From assembly GCF_032250955.1 (NCBI RefSeq), contig NZ_JAVVES010000024.1, forward strand, positions 1 to 36,280: a stretch of 36,280 bases of DNA. Reading direction: 5' to 3'. A program made the position numbers and the translations under genes. The notes beneath the pieces were generated by a model. That model made no database searches and was not told the DNA's origin. It worked only from the letters and a program-made list of their open reading frames with translations. The first letter of the stretch is position 1. Each line of letters begins with the position of its first letter. Positions 7,715-15,421 of the stretch are shown here, piece after piece. Source of the stretch: Sulfuriflexus sp032250955. Lineage in GTDB: Bacteria; Pseudomonadota; Gammaproteobacteria; AKS1.

Positions 7715-8709
7715 GACTCGCTCTTGATTTGCTGTTCGCGACGATAGTCATGCCCAAGGTGCCCCGGTCCCTGGTATGGCCCGTCTTTCAGGGCCAGTTT
7801 GAACTCAAGGGCGTCGGTCGGGCAAACCGCGATACAGGCGGTGCAGTTATTACACTCCTGACCAAAACCATCATGCAGTGGGTCGAGACCAAACTCACAG
7901 GTCACGTTACACTTCTTGCAGTCATTGCACGCACTGACCACGCGCTGAATGCGTAACAGGCGGTAGCGACCCAGCAAGGAATACAGGGCGCCACCAGGGC
8001 AGACATAACGGCAGAACCCCCGTCGCGCGACGAGTAAGTCAAACAGGATGGTGAGGATAAAAAACACGGCACCCACACCAAAGCCACCCTGCGCAATCGC
8101 ATAATACAGTTCACGACCAATGATCGCCGGCGGGTAGATTGCCGCGGTCATGATGCTGCCGAGCAACATCGACAATAACAGCCCGGCCGCCAGCACCAGG
8201 TACTTGGTGCGCTTATCAAACTCCCGGTCACCCAGCGGCACGCCAGCGCGCCTTAACCAGCCCGCCAGGGTGTCGTTCAATTCATAAATAAAGGTGGCCG
8301 GACAAATCCAGCCACAAAAGACGCGGCCCAGCACGAGGGTCACGACGAGAGGGATCAGGGCCGTCAACAGGAACGGCCAATAGACCGAGATTGACGCGCT
8401 GATTTGACTCAGCACCGCCAGCGGGTCACTGACTTGCAGACCGAACAGGTTGCCTGACCAGGTCGTGCCTTTAATGGCGTCCAGCTCATGTTCGGCATCA
8501 CTGACAAAAGGCGAGGTCAGCCACTCCATGCTGTCATAAATCATTTTTTCGTGCGGGAACAACAGATCATAGGCATGCGCTGCTACATAGGTCTGGTAAA
8601 GGTGCAGAAACGGCAGCAGCACCAGCATAGCAAAAATGCTCGCCAGCACCAGCCAGCGTAACTTGTTCAGGTGACGTGGCAGGTAGGATTTGACAATGTT
8701 GTTTTGCAT
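7711..8709 (-). CDS. napH: NapH-like quinol dehydrogenase membrane ferredoxin
   Basis: A 332-residue membrane protein with about four to five hydrophobic helices, two cysteine pairs of the CxxxCP type (FCGWICPA and FCRYVCPGG) and two C-terminal 4Fe-4S sites (CNDCKKCNVTCEFGLDP and CNNCTACIAVCPTDAL). This arrangement is that of NapH, the membrane partner of NapG that takes electrons from quinol. It is somewhat longer than E. coli NapH (287 residues) because of an N-terminal extracytoplasmic loop (about residues 40-100). It lies between the two NapG-like genes; the upstream spacing of 120 bases contains a hairpin repeat, so a separate processing or attenuation step is possible. Confidence 0.85.
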   Translation of the reverse strand: MQNNIVKSYLPRHLNKLRWLVLASIFAMLVLLPFLHLYQTYVAAHAYDLLFPHEKMIYDSMEWLTSPFVSDAEHELDAIKGTTWSGNLFGLQVSDPLAVLSQISASISVYWPFLLTALIPLVVTLVLGRVFCGWICPATFIYELNDTLAGWLRRAGVPLGDREFDKRTKYLVLAAGLLLSMLLGSIMTAAIYPPAIIGRELYYAIAQGGFGVGAVFFILTILFDLLVARRGFCRYVCPGGALYSLLGRYRLLRIQRVVSACNDCKKCNVTCEFGLDPLHDGFGQECNNCTACIAVCPTDALEFKLALKDGPYQGPGHLGHDYRREQQIKSES

Positions 8710-8730
8710 TCCTAATCTCTTTAAAAAAAT

Positions 8731-8809
8731 TTAACCGCTAAGGTCGCCAGGTTACGCCAGGATGCGCTTATGTATTTACTTTGCGTATCCTTGCGTCCTT
8801 AGCGGTTAA
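8731..8809. repeat. Compact palindrome of the CGCAAAG family between napG-like and napH-like genes
   Basis: TTAACCGCTAAGG (8731-8743) pairs exactly with CCTTAGCGGTTAA (8797-8809), with degenerate complementarity between. Relatives lie at 6754-7069 and 35782-35818. It sits inside the operon and could attenuate transcription or mark an mRNA processing site. Confidence 0.75.
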
Positions 8810-8829
8810 TTACCAACATAAAAATATCA

Positions 8830-9402
8830 CTAACCACGACTATGGTTCGGAATAATTCTGATAGCTTGCGGTATCTGGATGCAGGATCGTTCGCATAAGC
8901 CACAGCCAACACACTGCTCCAGCACATGCGGCTGCTCGAGGCGACCGATCCGGATCGCCACGTCAGGCAAGGGACAGGCACGGTAACAAACACCGCATGT
9001 CTTGCCCTGCCATGACAGGCACAGGGAATGATCCACCCGCGCCTTTCCCATGCTGACCTTTTCCAGGATCGGTTCAGCCTCACGGGGAATGGATGCAATC
9101 GCCCCGGTGGGGCAGACATCCCCACACTTCATGCACAGGATGCAGGCCTGCTCGCGCGGCACGATGTATGGCGTATCGAGTGACTCCAGCCCGTTCTCGG
9201 TGCCAAAGTACTTGATACACCGGTTCGGACAAATCTCGCCGCACTTGCCACAGCGAATACATTGCGCATGGAAATCGGACTCCGCCAGGGAGCCCGGTGG
9301 ACGGAGAAAACGGAAGCTCGGCTGATTCGCTGCCTGTAGCCGGGACCAGCCCTGAATCAACGCGGTTCCGATTAGCGCCTGAATAAAGGTTCTGCGTTGC
9401 AT
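8830..9402 (-). CDS. NapG-like periplasmic ferredoxin (first copy)
   Basis: A 190-residue protein with a twin-arginine start (MQRRTFIQALIGTALIQGW) and four 4Fe-4S sites: CIRCGKCGEICP, CILCMKCGDVCP, a TCGVCYRACP site with Cys in LCLSWQGK just before it, and CVGCGLCERSCI. The layout is that of NapG and of its paralogue at 7085-7714, so export and electron transfer on the periplasmic side are likely. It lies between the NapA-like gene and the napH-like gene. Having two NapG-type proteins on either side of one NapH is unusual and may reflect duplication followed by specialisation. Confidence 0.85.
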   Translation of the reverse strand: MQRRTFIQALIGTALIQGWSRLQAANQPSFRFLRPPGSLAESDFHAQCIRCGKCGEICPNRCIKYFGTENGLESLDTPYIVPREQACILCMKCGDVCPTGAIASIPREAEPILEKVSMGKARVDHSLCLSWQGKTCGVCYRACPLPDVAIRIGRLEQPHVLEQCVGCGLCERSCIQIPQAIRIIPNHSRG

Positions 9403-9449
9403 GTCTGCCTTTGTCGGCCTCTGATGATTTCAGGGGCAAGAGTTTTAGT

Positions 9450-9511
9450 AATGTGTTATCGAATCTAAATCCCCTCACCCTGACCCTCTCCCGGAGGGAG
9501 AGGGAATTAAT
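9450..9511. repeat. Dispersed palindromic repeat, copy C, directly after napA-like gene
   Basis: AATGTGTTATCGAATCTAAA, then CCCCTCACCCTGACCCTCTC and CCGGAGGGAGAGGGAATTAA. On the minus strand it starts about 20 bases after the stop of the napA-like gene and shares CAGCAGTGT with copy B, so the two loci share sequence up to the stop codons. Confidence 0.8.
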
Positions 9512-9530
9512 GGAACAGCAGTGTAAAGGT

Positions 9531-12233
9531 TTATACCTTTTCGATACGGCAGGCGAGCTTCTTGAAATCAACCTGTCCTGAAACGATATCCCAGACCCGG
9601 CTCGAGACACCATTCACAAGCCACTTGTTCTTCTTCGGATCGGCGCTGTCAGCCACCGACAGGTTCCATGGACTGAACATGTAACCCCGCGGCACGCTGT
9701 TGCGCGCCGGCTTGACCAGGCTACTGGTACCGACCTGGGCCCTGGCCTCATAAGCACCGCGCCGTGTCACCAGGCGCACCTTGTCGCCGTCCTTGATACC
9801 GAGTTCTCTGGCATCTTCAACATGCATCTCGACATACATCTCCGGGACCAGGCGGCGCGTGGTCGGGCTGCGATTCGATTTTGCCGTGTGAAAGTGCTCA
9901 TACACCACACCGAGACCCAGCCAGTAGGGGTATTTGCCTTCCGGCACCTTGTCCCAGGTCTGGCCGCGTTCCGCTTCATCAGGCAGGTCGGGGGTGAGCC
10001 CCATGTCACGCGCCTGTTTCAGCAATGCGATATTGTCGATGGTGTACACGCCTTCCTTGTCCCCGAACTCCATCAGTTTCCTGGTGATCTCCTCCCGCCG
10101 TGAATAATCCTGCTGGCACAGTTTTATGTGCACCTTGCCGTCCTTGGTACGGAAATAACCATAGGGCCGGTTCTCCCACTTGCCCTCCTGGGCCATGAAG
10201 CGACGCTTGGTGCCGCCGCTTTTGGCTGCTTCATAGTTCGGTGCCGGCCACTGAATACCGCGCAGGTCGCGCAATTGCTCGTAGGGTGTCTTACCGTCAA
10301 GTCTTTCAACCTCGAGCAGGCCGGTCAGGTCCGTGTCTGTCCCTGCCGAGGCGGCGCACACGGCGCGGAAGATTTCCTGCGCATCGTAGAAACCGTCTTC
10401 CTGGCGCTTCCAGGGAAAGATCTTGTCGGCATCCAGACCTAGCAAGTGGGCGATTTCCTTACCCTTGTCGATCACCATGTCCATATCCGGCAGGCAGCCC
10501 GGTGGTGGTTCGGCGGCCTTCTCGACCCGGTTAATGCGGCGTTCGGAACTGATGTAGACACCGTCTACTTCGCCCCAGGTAGCAGCCGGGAAGATCACGT
10601 CGGCATACAGATTGTTCGGCGCATGCCGGTAGATCTCCTGGACAACATTAAACATCTTCATCATGGCCGGGCGGATTAGTTTATGTTGATCCGGCAAGTC
10701 AATATGCGTGGCATAGACAAAGAACATGGCCTTCACTTCACCTTTCAGTGCGCGTTCCATCATACCGATTGCATAACCCGGGTTCTTTGCGTTCATGGCC
10801 CTGACCAGGTTTTCTTCCGGGACATTCCAGTGCCGCGCCATGTGCTTGCGATGAGCGGTGTTCTTCAGTGGCTGATTGAATGGCAGGCGCCCGGTTAAGC
10901 CACCGGTGAAGCGTTCGCCCATTGCGTTCGGTTGCCCGGTCATGGAGAACGGCCCGCACCCCGGCTTGGCAAGATTGCCGGTCAGGGTCAGCAGGTTGAT
11001 AATCGAGATCGTATTGTGCTGACCATGGATATGCTGGTTATAACCGATGCCCCACATAATGATGACCCCGCCATAACCTTCTTCGGCATGCTTGCCCTTG
11101 CTCCGCGCAAGACGCTTGCGGGTCGCCTCGGCAAACATACCGGCCACCTTGCGAATCAGCTCTGGTGACACATCATGGTTGGGCCCGCCCATACGGTCCT
11201 GGACCTGCTCGGGGCTGTAGTCGTTGAGCACACCATCGGTGTACTCCTTCCAGCCCGTGGTATGGGCCTTGAGGAAATCCCAGTCGATGACGTCAGGGTG
11301 ATCCTTGAGCAGGACATGGGCAAGCGCATTGAGAAAACTGATATCACCATTGAGGATCGGCACATGTACCGAGTTGTCCGCGTTAATATCGGCATAGCCT
11401 TTGGAGGTACCTGTATAGCGCGGATCGACGACAACCGTCGGTATGTCTGTATTCTTTTTATGGTCAGCAATTCGCCAGAAAATAATCGGATGTGACTCGC
11501 GGGCATTATGGCCAAAGTGCATTACCATATCCGCAAGCTCAATATCTTCGTAAGCCAGTGGCGGGGTATCGGAACCGAGTGTGGCGAAGTAGCCCGTCAC
11601 CGCTGAGGTCATGCACATGCGTGCATTGGCTTCGATGGTATTGGAACCCAGCACGCCCTTCATGAACAGGTTTTCGAGATACTGGCCTTCCATGGTCAGC
11701 TGCCCGGAGCCGTACAGGCCGATCGAATTACCCGTATACTTTTTGGCGAGGTGCGCGACCTTGTGCGCGGTCATATCCGAGGCTTCCTTGTAGGGCACCC
11801 GCACAAAGTGCTCTTCATCGAACGACCCTTTGGTCTTGCTGATATACTCGAGGTCGCCGTGACCGGGCTTGTTCCATTCCTCCCAGACGTCCTTACGCAC
11901 GTAGGGATCGCCTTCCATGCGGTCGACATAAATAGGCTCGGCGGCCGTCAGACCCTTGATACACTGCAGGCCATAGTTGGTTGGGTGATCCTTGTCCGGG
12001 CGCATGGAAACGATCTTGCCGTTTTCGGCCTGGATGATCGTGCCACAACCAACCCCGCAATACGGACATTGGGCAATCGCGGTCTTGCGCGTACTGGCCG
12101 CCTTTTCCGGGCTGACCGGGGCCGCTTCGAGTTCCGGGTTGGCACCGACCATAAGACTGGAACCTGCCACGGTGCTGGTGATGAAGGCGCTACCCTTAAG
12201 AAAGTCACGTCGATTCATTTTGATGCGTTTCAT
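9531..12233 (-). CDS. napA: NapA-like periplasmic molybdopterin oxidoreductase (probable nitrate reductase)
   Basis: A 900-residue Mo-bisMGD enzyme, longer than classic NapA (about 830). A Tat signal NRRDFLKG (residues 7-14) is followed by the 4Fe-4S site CPYCGVGCG (Cys56, 59, 63) and Cys91 in LQCIKG, whose Lys93 matches the electron-relay Lys of Nap. The Mo-ligand Cys is Cys207 in RMCMTSAVTGY; Cys-Met is the nitrate-reductase pattern, not the Sec/Cys-His of formate dehydrogenases. GHNARESHP corresponds to the NapA GSNMAEMHP block and GQPNAMGE resembles the NasA form. An insertion at about residues 103-150 separates the first cluster from the Mo domain. The start is fixed by GGAG 8 bases upstream. 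The upstream gene is a diheme cytochrome and several NapG/H genes follow. Nitrate as substrate is likely but unproven because the protein is divergent and NapB, C and D are absent. Confidence 0.85.
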   Translation of the reverse strand: MKRIKMNRRDFLKGSAFITSTVAGSSLMVGANPELEAAPVSPEKAASTRKTAIAQCPYCGVGCGTIIQAENGKIVSMRPDKDHPTNYGLQCIKGLTAAEPIYVDRMEGDPYVRKDVWEEWNKPGHGDLEYISKTKGSFDEEHFVRVPYKEASDMTAHKVAHLAKKYTGNSIGLYGSGQLTMEGQYLENLFMKGVLGSNTIEANARMCMTSAVTGYFATLGSDTPPLAYEDIELADMVMHFGHNARESHPIIFWRIADHKKNTDIPTVVVDPRYTGTSKGYADINADNSVHVPILNGDISFLNALAHVLLKDHPDVIDWDFLKAHTTGWKEYTDGVLNDYSPEQVQDRMGGPNHDVSPELIRKVAGMFAEATRKRLARSKGKHAEEGYGGVIIMWGIGYNQHIHGQHNTISIINLLTLTGNLAKPGCGPFSMTGQPNAMGERFTGGLTGRLPFNQPLKNTAHRKHMARHWNVPEENLVRAMNAKNPGYAIGMMERALKGEVKAMFFVYATHIDLPDQHKLIRPAMMKMFNVVQEIYRHAPNNLYADVIFPAATWGEVDGVYISSERRINRVEKAAEPPPGCLPDMDMVIDKGKEIAHLLGLDADKIFPWKRQEDGFYDAQEIFRAVCAASAGTDTDLTGLLEVERLDGKTPYEQLRDLRGIQWPAPNYEAAKSGGTKRRFMAQEGKWENRPYGYFRTKDGKVHIKLCQQDYSRREEITRKLMEFGDKEGVYTIDNIALLKQARDMGLTPDLPDEAERGQTWDKVPEGKYPYWLGLGVVYEHFHTAKSNRSPTTRRLVPEMYVEMHVEDARELGIKDGDKVRLVTRRGAYEARAQVGTSSLVKPARNSVPRGYMFSPWNLSVADSADPKKNKWLVNGVSSRVWDIVSGQVDFKKLACRIEKV

Positions 12234-12245
12234 TTTTCTGTCTCC

Positions 12246-12968
12246 CTAATTCTTGCTGGGCATGGTGCGCAGGTAGGCAATAATGTCGTCGATCTCACGC
12301 TCGCTCAGGTCCGCCATCGTTTCCGGTCCGGCGCCGTAAAAACCGAGCATGCGGGTATTCGAGCGGCCTTCCTTGATGGTTGTGCGGATAAAGCCATCCG
12401 AGGCCTTGCTTAAAAAACCTGCCTTGCCGATAGCGGTACCTGTCCCGCCCGCGGAATAACCGTCACCATTGGTGCCGTGGCAGGTCAGGCAAACCTGGTC
12501 AAACCAGATTTTACCGAGTCGCGGGTCACCGTGTGCTTCGGGCTGCGCATCAACCGCAGCTGAACGATCCGTCAGCACGGCATGGTCACGCAGGTAAGCG
12601 ACAATCGCCAGAATATTCTTTTCCCCGAGATGGGCATACGATGGCATACCGGTACCGGGACGACCGTCCTGAATCGTACCCAGCAGAAACCTGTTGGAGG
12701 CCACGCTCAGGAATTCCTTGTTGGTCAGGGATGGCGCTGTACCCGGTTTACCTATGGCATCGGCCTGATGACAGAAGACGCAGTTCTGCTCATATAAGCG
12801 TTGCCCCTCGGCCGCCAGTTGCGGATCAATAACCGGCGGCGTTTCCGCCTCCCTGGCGACAACGGCCTTTTCCTGAATTTGTTTGGTGCTGTCAGTGGGC
12901 TTATCACAGGCCGTGATAAACAAGGCCACCACTACGAGCGCACTACGTGTAATTAAGCTGGCCATCAT
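12246..12968 (-). CDS. Diheme cytochrome c lipoprotein
   Basis: A 240-residue c-type cytochrome with a lipoprotein signal (FITAC, lipid Cys at residue 21), so it is membrane-tethered and faces the periplasm. Two domains each bind one haem: CVFCH (residues 63-67) with probable axial Met108 in GTGMPSY, and CLTCH (160-164) with probable Met207 in TRMLGF. Both are class I folds ending in IVAYLRDH and IIAYLRTM. It is 12 bases upstream of the NapA-like gene and preceded by an FNR site, so it is probably the electron partner of that enzyme, taking the place of NapB. It could instead serve the GMC dehydrogenase just upstream, whose relatives have a cytochrome c subunit. AGGGAGG lies directly before the first ATG; the second ATG (12965) is better spaced. 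Confidence 0.85.
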   Translation of the reverse strand: MMASLITRSALVVVALFITACDKPTDSTKQIQEKAVVAREAETPPVIDPQLAAEGQRLYEQNCVFCHQADAIGKPGTAPSLTNKEFLSVASNRFLLGTIQDGRPGTGMPSYAHLGEKNILAIVAYLRDHAVLTDRSAAVDAQPEAHGDPRLGKIWFDQVCLTCHGTNGDGYSAGGTGTAIGKAGFLSKASDGFIRTTIKEGRSNTRMLGFYGAGPETMADLSEREIDDIIAYLRTMPSKN

Positions 12969-13023
12969 GCCTCCCTTTCAAGACAGTAAATGCGTGTCTT
13001 TTGGTTATTATTGCTTATTGATA

Positions 13024-13029
13024 CATATA
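13024..13029 (-). promoter_or_regulatory. Candidate -10 element of an FNR-dependent promoter
   Basis: Read on the minus strand, TATATG lies where a -10 hexamer should be if the FNR site at 13053-13066 is centred at -41.5, placing the start of transcription near 13018 and giving a leader of about 50 bases. Confidence 0.5.
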
Positions 13030-13052
13030 CGCCTGTTTGCCCACGATTGCCA

Positions 13053-13066
13053 TTGACACAGATCAA
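13053..13066. promoter_or_regulatory. FNR-type binding site upstream of the cytochrome/NapA-like operon
   Basis: TTGACACAGATCAA matches the FNR consensus TTGAT-N4-ATCAA in 9 of 10 conserved positions. It lies about 90 bases before the cytochrome c start, and the fnr gene is 3 kb away. It suggests induction of the cluster when oxygen is low. Confidence 0.75.
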
Positions 13067-13145
13067 CTTCACAGAAAGAATTTGGCATCGCTACCTGCAG
13101 TAAAAATCTGCCATCAATTAGCTACCGCGATGGCCGGCGACCGGT

Positions 13146-14834
13146 TTATGCGCGCTCGGACAGGCGCTGCATGATCTTGTCGGCGACACGGAAGGCATTC
13201 GCGTAAATGGTCCAGGTAAACGGCACACTGCCGCCGGTCGGCATGAAACTGCCATCGGTGACATAGAGGTTGTCAGCCGAGTGGACCTGGCAGTCGGCAT
13301 TCAGCACCGAGGTCTTCGGGTCATGACCAAAGCGACAACCACCGGCAACCAGGTTGGCGGGCGGTGAACCGCTGACGCTGGAGCGGATATTCTCCGCCCC
13401 CATTTGCTGGAGGACCTGCTCGGCCTTGCCGGTCAGGAATTCCGCGACCTTCAAGTCATGCTCATGATAGCCGATGCGCACCCGCGCGACCGGGGTGCCC
13501 CACTTGTCCTTGACCTTCGGGTCGAGGCTGACAAAACAATCATCATTCGGCAACCAGTCACAGAAGACCTCAAAGCGCAGGGTCTGCACCGAACCCAGGG
13601 CCGACTTGATATTGTCCTGTAGCGCCTTGCCCCACACGAGTTTGTCGTCCGCATCCCACTTCTGGGCATTGGCACGCGAGAGCACGTTCGGATGCCGCAG
13701 CAGGAAATCGATGGTGCCACCTTTCACGCGCGGGCCGAGCCGGCTGTTTTCGATAAAATACCAGTCCTGCAGGCCGCGATTGACAAACGGCCCGCGGGTC
13801 TTCATGAGTGCAGCCTCTTTCTTGTCCAGCTTGCTGTACACAAAATCCCCGCTGCCCGTACTGCCGGCCGAGAAGACGAGGTTCTTGCCCACCTGGCCAT
13901 GCTGGTTACCGAGACCATCGGGATGCCGTGGCCCCTTCGAGAGCAATAACAGCCGCGAGGTCTCGATGGCATGACAGGCGACGACAAACAGCTTTGCCGA
14001 AACGGTCTGCCGGTTATCATCCTGATCAAAATAGTGCGCGGCGGTAACACGTCCGTCCTGGTCACTGCCCAGGTGATAGACCTTTGCGTGCGGACGAATC
14101 TCGCAACGCCCGCTCGCGACTGCCCGGTTCAGCAGGGCCGCGCGTGAACTGCCCTTGGCGCCTGAGGAACAACCATAACTGCCACAGTAGCCGGAATATT
14201 CGCAACCGCGCCGGCCCTTGTCGGTATGCGGCAATATCGCGCGCGGCGTAGGCAGGGAATGAAATTTCAGATCCGCGCAGGCCTGGTCGATTCTTTCCGC
14301 AATCGGGTGTTCGCGGGTGGGCGGGTAGGGGAAGTCCGGCGTCGAACGCGGTTCGGCAAGGGGATGCCCGACCACGCGCCCTGAGATCCCCACTTCTGTT
14401 TCTGCCTTTGTGTAATAGGGTTCAAGGTCGGCATAACGAATCGGCCAGTCCGCCACATTCGCGCCTTCGATCTCACCGAAGCTGGCGTGCAGGTGGAAGT
14501 CTTCCGGCTTGAGGCGGTAAAAGAAACCACTCATAAAATTTGAGGCACCGCCGACACAATTGCCGTTCCAGAAGTCCCAGCCCGATTCCGCGGTCGGCGT
14601 CGCCTCCCAGCCATCGCGGCCTGTGTCCTCGATGACGTGTTGTTCATCTTGCAGCTTCGGTGTGTAGACACTGCGCCGGCAACAGGCCAGTTCGTCTTTA
14701 TAGAAGTCTTCTTCCCTGAACCATGGCCCCTTCTCCAGCACCAGCACCGAGTACCCTGCTTCGGCCAGGGTTAGCGCGACCGGGCCGCCACCGGCGCCGC
14801 TGCCAACGATGCAAACATCATAGACCTTGCTCAT
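13146..14834 (-). CDS. GMC-family FAD oxidoreductase (gluconate 2-dehydrogenase large-subunit-like)
   Basis: A 562-residue flavoprotein. The FAD-binding GSGAGGGP is at residues 11-18 and the GMC-type NCVGGASNF loop at about 92-100. The Cys-rich RRGCEYSGYCGSYGCSSGA segment (about residue 208-226) resembles the one in gluconate/FAD-glucose dehydrogenase large subunits, where cysteines bind an Fe-S cluster. The C-terminal NLYVTDGSFMPT and ANAFRVADKI blocks are family typical. No export signal is seen; its partner, the subunit-3-like protein just upstream, carries a Tat signal and may hitchhike it across the membrane, as in known gluconate/sorbitol dehydrogenases. The usual His in HxxGTC is replaced (ANLVAGGC). 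Substrate unknown. Confidence 0.85.
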   Translation of the reverse strand: MSKVYDVCIVGSGAGGGPVALTLAEAGYSVLVLEKGPWFREEDFYKDELACCRRSVYTPKLQDEQHVIEDTGRDGWEATPTAESGWDFWNGNCVGGASNFMSGFFYRLKPEDFHLHASFGEIEGANVADWPIRYADLEPYYTKAETEVGISGRVVGHPLAEPRSTPDFPYPPTREHPIAERIDQACADLKFHSLPTPRAILPHTDKGRRGCEYSGYCGSYGCSSGAKGSSRAALLNRAVASGRCEIRPHAKVYHLGSDQDGRVTAAHYFDQDDNRQTVSAKLFVVACHAIETSRLLLLSKGPRHPDGLGNQHGQVGKNLVFSAGSTGSGDFVYSKLDKKEAALMKTRGPFVNRGLQDWYFIENSRLGPRVKGGTIDFLLRHPNVLSRANAQKWDADDKLVWGKALQDNIKSALGSVQTLRFEVFCDWLPNDDCFVSLDPKVKDKWGTPVARVRIGYHEHDLKVAEFLTGKAEQVLQQMGAENIRSSVSGSPPANLVAGGCRFGHDPKTSVLNADCQVHSADNLYVTDGSFMPTGGSVPFTWTIYANAFRVADKIMQRLSERA

Positions 14835-15421
14835 AAGCGGTAATACACCTTGTTAGCCGGCGGTTGCGGGAAGCCCGGCTGGTGACCCAGCCACTTCCAG
14901 CCAACCCCGTTCGGGTTGCCGCCGTAAGCCGGCGACGTCAGCAGCGCTTCAATAATGTACGCCAACAAGGTAGCTATCCAGTTCTCGCCGGCGCGGCTCA
15001 AGGCTACCTTGCGCAGGGTCTTTTCCTTTTCCGCCGTAGCCAGTTCGATAAAACCCGCCGAGTACAGGTCTCTGGCGATGCCGTTCAGCCATTGCACGCC
15101 ATTTTGAATAAATGCCTTTTCCGATTCTTCGATGCCGTGCAGGTCAATGACGTTTTTCAGATACTGTAGCGCGTGGATCTGACTGGCCCCGGGGGCCTCG
15201 CCAGTGGCGGGAAACAAGTGTTCCTGCACAGCGGCCAGGGTGCGCCACGGTTCCCTTGCCTGCCACGCGCTTTGTTTTTCAGCTGCTCCTGCCGGCACCG
15301 CAGCCAGCAATGGCAGGGCGGCACACGCAGCAAGGAAACGCCGCCTTGAATTCAGCTGCTGCTGCCTGGCAAGCACCGCGGCCGGAACCTGCCGGTCCCA
15401 TTCGTCGAGTCTGTTACTCAT
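14831..15421 (-). CDS. Gluconate 2-dehydrogenase subunit 3-like Tat protein
   Basis: A 196-residue protein with a twin-arginine signal (SRRRFLAACAALPLLAAVPAGAA, residues 25-47). The mature part begins like the small subunit of gluconate/FAD-glucose dehydrogenase: WRTLAAVQEHLFPATGEAPGASQI and later YLKNVID, then LLTSPAYGGNPNGVGWKWLGHQPG, which is the signature of subunit 3. This small subunit is known to be needed for export and assembly of the flavoprotein subunit. Its stop overlaps the GMC start by 4 bases and its start overlaps the thioredoxin-like stop by 8, which makes a tight operon. Confidence 0.85.
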   Translation of the reverse strand: MSNRLDEWDRQVPAAVLARQQQLNSRRRFLAACAALPLLAAVPAGAAEKQSAWQAREPWRTLAAVQEHLFPATGEAPGASQIHALQYLKNVIDLHGIEESEKAFIQNGVQWLNGIARDLYSAGFIELATAEKEKTLRKVALSRAGENWIATLLAYIIEALLTSPAYGGNPNGVGWKWLGHQPGFPQPPANKVYYRL

